64,000 nt of DNA, from the NCBI GenBank assembly GCA_002503055.1, contig DAQX01000023.1, forward strand, positions 20,495-84,494, written 5' to 3'. Position numbers and translations under genes: made by a program. A model generated the notes under the pieces. It saw only the letters and a list, made by a program, of their open reading frames with translations, made no database searches and had not been told where the DNA came from. Every line of letters starts with the position of its first letter. Positions within the stretch are counted from its first letter, which is position 1. Origin of the DNA: Euryarchaeota archaeon UBA86 (lineage in GTDB: Archaea; Thermoplasmatota; Poseidoniia; Poseidoniales; Thalassarchaeaceae). Below, piece after piece: positions 60,999 through 64,000 of this stretch.

Positions 60999-62028
60999 TT
61001 TCGACATGACTGAACTGCTATCGAAACATGATTCGGGCAATATGGCAGACCTGACTCGTTCTTTCGTTGAAGATTTTGAGACGGCGATTGGTCAAGAGAC
61101 CGGATTGAGTTCCGATACTGATTGGAGTGGAGTATTATGCCTTGGAATGGGCGGCTCAGGAGCTGGAGGCCGATTCCTCAAGTCACTAGCAGACTCTGAG
61201 GGAGGGATGCCATTCGTAGTTTGGAGTGACTACGGTCTGCCGAGTTGGTGGGGCCCAGAGTGGCTAGTACTTGCGACATCTTACTCAGGAAATACCGAGG
61301 AGACTCTGGATGCTGTCACAGAGGCCTTAGAATCAGGAGGTTCAGTGATTGCCGTTTCTTCAGGAGGTCAACTTTCAGACCTAGTCCTAGGGAGTGATGA
61401 TGCTACTCTAATCGAGGTCCCAGAAGGGCAGATGCCTAGAACAGCCTTCGGCCACATCTTCGGCTCTCAGATGGCAATTTGCTGGGATATGGGACTTCTG
61501 AAAAGGCCCAATGGGGACGACTTGAAAGCGATGCTAGGTAGACTAAGGAATGCTTCAATCCATGCAGATCCTTCCCAAGGGGATGAAATATGGCAGACAA
61601 TGGCAAAGTCGCTAGTGGGAAGAGAAATTGGAATCATCTCGCCGACTGAGTTGGGAGCAGCTGGATATCGCTTCGCGTGTCAAATCAATGAGAACGCGAA
61701 CGGCTTTGCTAATCCAGCAGATGTCCCTGAGATGAATCACAATGAGATAGTCGCTTGGCAGTCTGAAGGACAGTCTAGGGCAATGATAGCCCTAACATGC
61801 GAAGGAATCCATCCACGAAGCCAAGCTAGGATGCATTGGCTGATGGACAATTTAGAGAGTCAGGTATCTTGGAGAATTGAATGTGAGGGCCAGAGTCTAC
61901 TTGAACGGCTTTTGTATGTCACTCATGTCACCGATTGGATTTCGATTATGCTAGCCGTACTTAAGGAAAATAATCCTTCTGAAATGACTCCCATCGACTC
62001 ACTCAAGGCCCACCTATCTACCATTTAG
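60991..62028 (+). CDS. Bifunctional phosphoglucose/phosphomannose isomerase
   Basis: A 345-residue SIS-domain enzyme. Motifs: VLCLGMGGSGAGGRFLKSL, LATSYSGNTEETLDAV, GQMPRTAFGHIFGSQMA, and EMNHNEIVAWQSEG with the catalytic Glu and His. The family (known from Pyrobaculum and Thermoplasma) interconverts glucose-6-P or mannose-6-P with fructose-6-P. ATG at 60991 has AAGGAGG within the end of nmd3. The stop overlaps the convergent M23 gene by four bases. Confidence 0.9.
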   Translation: MVDFDMTELLSKHDSGNMADLTRSFVEDFETAIGQETGLSSDTDWSGVLCLGMGGSGAGGRFLKSLADSEGGMPFVVWSDYGLPSWWGPEWLVLATSYSGNTEETLDAVTEALESGGSVIAVSSGGQLSDLVLGSDDATLIEVPEGQMPRTAFGHIFGSQMAICWDMGLLKRPNGDDLKAMLGRLRNASIHADPSQGDEIWQTMAKSLVGREIGIISPTELGAAGYRFACQINENANGFANPADVPEMNHNEIVAWQSEGQSRAMIALTCEGIHPRSQARMHWLMDNLESQVSWRIECEGQSLLERLLYVTHVTDWISIMLAVLKENNPSEMTPIDSLKAHLSTI

Positions 62029-62606
62029 TAGAGTGGCCCGAGTATGTTCCTAGGGTCTGGATAAATCTCCAGTGCCCGAGTTCTTTCTTCAGGTGCCACT
62101 ACTCCTGGCATATCGTGAGTCTCAGGCTCAACTAATGACAATTGGAAGTGCAGGTGAGGTTCCCAACCTCCATTCTCCTCAAATGCTCCAAACCAAGCAA
62201 CTACTTCTCCGGCCATGACTCGCTGCCCGACTCTCTTGTCTTCAATTGATTCAGCATCTAGATGCCCGTACAATGCCCACACCGGGATTCCGGAAATTTC
62301 GTGCTTGATTATTACTACATTGCCATAATCGCCAGCGGCGGGATTGTAGCCGAAGTGTGATATTTTACCATCCATGAATGCCATGCATGGAGTTCCCACG
62401 GGACCTCCAATGTCTATTCCCATGTGCACATTCCTCTCTCCTCCGAACAACTCTGTGTTGTACAGATTAGGTCTGAACTCGTCGTACTTGCCGATGCTGA
62501 ACTCGGTTTCCGGACTCTCCCAGGAACCATCAGTCAGGTCGAGGACGGTGTAGTCCATGGGAAGATGTACCACGGGATGGTAATCGTAAGCCGACCAGTC
62601 AATCAT
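62025..62606 (-). CDS. M23-family (LytM-type) metallopeptidase domain protein, no signal peptide
   Basis: A 193-residue protein that is almost all M23 domain: ERNVHMGIDIGGPVGTPC (HxxxD zinc motif), DYGNVVIIKHEI, WALYGHLDAESI and HLHFQLSLVEPE (HxH zinc motif). It lacks a signal peptide or membrane helix. Its start (HLPMDYTVLDLTDGS, IGKYDEFRPNLYN) resembles M23 domains fused to aminotransferase/kinase proteins in bacteria rather than secreted murein hydrolases. Archaea lack murein, so the substrate is unknown. It follows rmuC in reverse order by 25 bp. Confidence 0.85.
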   Translation of the reverse strand: MIDWSAYDYHPVVHLPMDYTVLDLTDGSWESPETEFSIGKYDEFRPNLYNTELFGGERNVHMGIDIGGPVGTPCMAFMDGKISHFGYNPAAGDYGNVVIIKHEISGIPVWALYGHLDAESIEDKRVGQRVMAGEVVAWFGAFEENGGWEPHLHFQLSLVEPETHDMPGVVAPEERTRALEIYPDPRNILGPLY

Positions 62607-62631
62607 GGATTCGCGAAGAAGGAGGACTAAA

Positions 62632-63852
62632 TCACTCCTCTTCTGCTTCCTCGGCTAGTTTTCTGACGCCACTTTTACCTCTAAGCTCCTTTTTTACCTT
62701 GGCACCAAGTTCTCTCAGCATCTCTGTCTGCCTGATGATATTCCCGGTTCCTCTGGTTAACTGATTCTCCGCATCATCGTACGCCGCTTTCGTCTGCCCG
62801 AGTTCGAAACCTATCGTTGTGAAAGACTCAAGGAATGTGACAATCTTATCATGAAGGTGCCCTCCTCTCTCCATCAGTGCAATCTGGTTGCGTGACTGAT
62901 TCTCGCGCTTCCATAATTCTTGGATGAGGAGCAACGAAATCATGAACGAAGAGCCGCTGACGATTTTTACTCGACGATCCCTCACTAGGTCACCATAGAG
63001 GGTAGGATCAGCCCTCATGGCATCGATGAATGCACTTTCCAATGGGACTACCATGAGTACGAAGTCTAGAGTATCGATGCTCTCCATGTGTTGATAATTC
63101 TTAGAAGCGAGATCATGAGCATGGTTGCGAATTGATACGCAGTGCGCTTTCATTGCAGCAATCGCTTCTTCTTCGTTGTCTGCGTTAACATATTCTGTGT
63201 ATGCAGTTAAGGAGACCTTGGAGTCAATCACAACTTGGCGCTTATCGGGGAGGTTCAGGATGAAGTCGGTTCGCTTGCGCTTTCCATCCTCACCAGTCTC
63301 TGATAATTGTTTGACATAGTCCCGACCTTCAACAAAACCCATGCTTTGTAGGAGATTCTCAACAACCACTTCTCCCCATGCACCTTGCACTTGAGAGTCC
63401 CCTCTAAGAGCAAGTGTGAGTTCTTTAGTCTCATCAGCCAGAGTAATTCCTAGCTTACTCATCACCCCGATTTCCTTTTCCAATGCCTTAACTCGAACAG
63501 AATCAGCCTTATCGGCTGCAGTAATGGCCTGGATGTACTGTGTCATACTCTTGGACAATTCATTAGTTGCCTTCTTGAACGAAGTTTCCTTTTCATCATC
63601 GGCATTCTTCACCGCCGCAGTGAAAGCGTTGGCAGCAGCCACCTCAAACGCATTCTGCATCTGCTTCTGCATATTGTCCTTCTCGCCTGTTAGGGCTTCT
63701 AAACGGGCCTCAGTAGTAGCAACTTTGACCTCACTCTGAGACCTTGCCTCTTCAACCAGTCTAGCTGCTCGCTCTGACATGATTTTCCACACAACACCTG
63801 CGGAAATCAGCACGGCAATTACGGTCAGTATCGGCTCCGACAACTCTGTCAT
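62632..63852 (-). CDS. rmuC: RmuC-family DNA recombination protein
   Basis: About 406 residues from the ATG at 63852. It has an N-terminal membrane helix (ILTVIAVLISAGVVW), a long coiled coil (about 30-140), and the RmuC nuclease-like core: GDSQVQGAWGEVVVENLLQSMG, RTDFILNLPDKRQVVIDSKVSL, MVVPLESAFIDAM and a C-terminal helical region. In E. coli RmuC limits inversions at short inverted repeats. The protein is typical of bacteria and scattered in archaea. An in-frame start 15 codons upstream is less likely because it would put a Cys-rich stretch before the membrane helix. Confidence 0.9.
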   Translation of the reverse strand: MTELSEPILTVIAVLISAGVVWKIMSERAARLVEEARSQSEVKVATTEARLEALTGEKDNMQKQMQNAFEVAAANAFTAAVKNADDEKETSFKKATNELSKSMTQYIQAITAADKADSVRVKALEKEIGVMSKLGITLADETKELTLALRGDSQVQGAWGEVVVENLLQSMGFVEGRDYVKQLSETGEDGKRKRTDFILNLPDKRQVVIDSKVSLTAYTEYVNADNEEEAIAAMKAHCVSIRNHAHDLASKNYQHMESIDTLDFVLMVVPLESAFIDAMRADPTLYGDLVRDRRVKIVSGSSFMISLLLIQELWKRENQSRNQIALMERGGHLHDKIVTFLESFTTIGFELGQTKAAYDDAENQLTRGTGNIIRQTEMLRELGAKVKKELRGKSGVRKLAEEAEEE

Positions 63853-63853
63853 G

Positions 63854-63879
63854 CAAGTACATGGAATCCAGAGTACTTG
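63854..63879. promoter_or_regulatory. Spaced inverted repeat upstream of rmuC
   Basis: CAAGTAC and GTACTTG, 7-bp arms with a 12-nt spacer, directly ahead of the rmuC start. Possible operator in the divergent region; may be chance. Confidence 0.25.
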
Positions 63880-63949
63880 AACTCTACAGGATGGCATCGG
63901 TATTTCGGAAATTTGGAACAGATTTTCTTAGGTGACTCCATCCCGGGCC

Positions 63950-64000
63950 ATGAGGGTCAGAAGGCTGGCGATGATACTGTCCGGGCTAGAGCAAACTCAA
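63950..64000 (+). CDS. Start of a further gene, cut by the window end
   Basis: An ATG followed by 16 open codons (MRVRRLAMILSGLEQTQ) to the last base. A TATA-like GATTTTCTTA (63921-63930) is centred about 25 bp upstream, consistent with a leaderless mRNA. Too little is visible to name the product. Confidence 0.35.
   Translation, partial: MRVRRLAMILSGLEQTQ

Noticed and set aside
1..64000. CRISPR array, insertion sequence or prophage
   Set aside because: No regularly spaced long direct repeats, transposase, integrase or phage structural genes are visible; the only short repeat array is at 20270-20330.

Overview
The window looks like a chromosomal segment of a euryarchaeon, most likely a marine planktonic lineage such as Marine Group II (Ca. 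Poseidoniales) or a relative in Thermoplasmatota. Archaeal information genes support this: Orc1/Cdc6, aIF2-gamma, S6e, L10e, Dph2, NMD3, DUF357 and an A-type ATP synthase operon. They are mixed with genes of bacterial type: GyrA/GyrB, class II HMG-CoA reductase, SMC-ScpA-ScpB, SufBCD with an Nfu protein, a Ccm-type cytochrome c maturation set and RmuC. The lineage call is inference from gene content. I see no CRISPR array, insertion sequence or integrated element, and coding density is very high.

Layout. 1-1039: end of a geranylgeranyl-reductase-like gene and a convergent methyltransferase. 1162-9799: ATP synthase operon H-I-K-E-C-F-A-B-D. 9878-13217: a degenerate site-2-protease-like membrane protein and a ketopantoate-reductase-like enzyme. 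13347-18872: smc-scpA-scpB. 18873-20168: HMG-CoA reductase. 20169-20447: regulatory or iteron-like region with five copies of GCGTTAAT, followed by a degenerate AAA+/winged-helix protein (20448-22265). 22273-28264: DUF357, PIN, aIF2-gamma, S6e, Orc1/Cdc6, Dph2, a purine phosphoribosyltransferase and L10e. 28332-31458: EamA transporter, AroA, a DUF4105 protein and tRNA-Ser(GCT). 31501-36153: gyrB-gyrA. 36285-37148: AroD. 37149-46947: envelope proteins (a PKD metalloprotease, a glutaminyl cyclase and others), a long thymidylate kinase, DUF2085 and a membrane Smr protein. 47114-51015: sufC-sufB-sufD with a divergent nfu. 51012-57473: Maf, a 1.6-kb-residue-class subtilase and a rhomboid. 57566-59876: fused ccmA-ccmB, ccmC and a tiny ccmD-like gene. 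59940-64000: NMD3, PGI/PMI, an M23 peptidase, RmuC and the start of one more gene.

Functionally the segment combines energy conservation (ATP synthase, cytochrome c maturation, Fe-S assembly), chromosome handling (SMC complex, gyrase, Orc1, RmuC), shikimate steps (AroA, AroD), isoprenoid lipid supply (HMGR) and a set of anchored extracytoplasmic proteases. Several intergenic regions carry perfect or near-perfect palindromes sitting on apparent TATA boxes or start sites (gyrB, aroD, sufC/nfu, ATP synthase, HMGR). TATA boxes often lie 23-27 nt from the start codon, which suggests frequent leaderless transcripts.

The points most worth a second look are the GCGTTAAT array beside a degenerate AAA+/wHTH protein, the site-2-protease homologue that has lost its zinc ligands, the ccmA-ccmB fusion with ccmC and ccmD, the TTAGG-N4-CCTAA palindrome between sufC and nfu, the aIF2-gamma without its zinc knuckle, and the TATA-embedded palindrome before gyrB.
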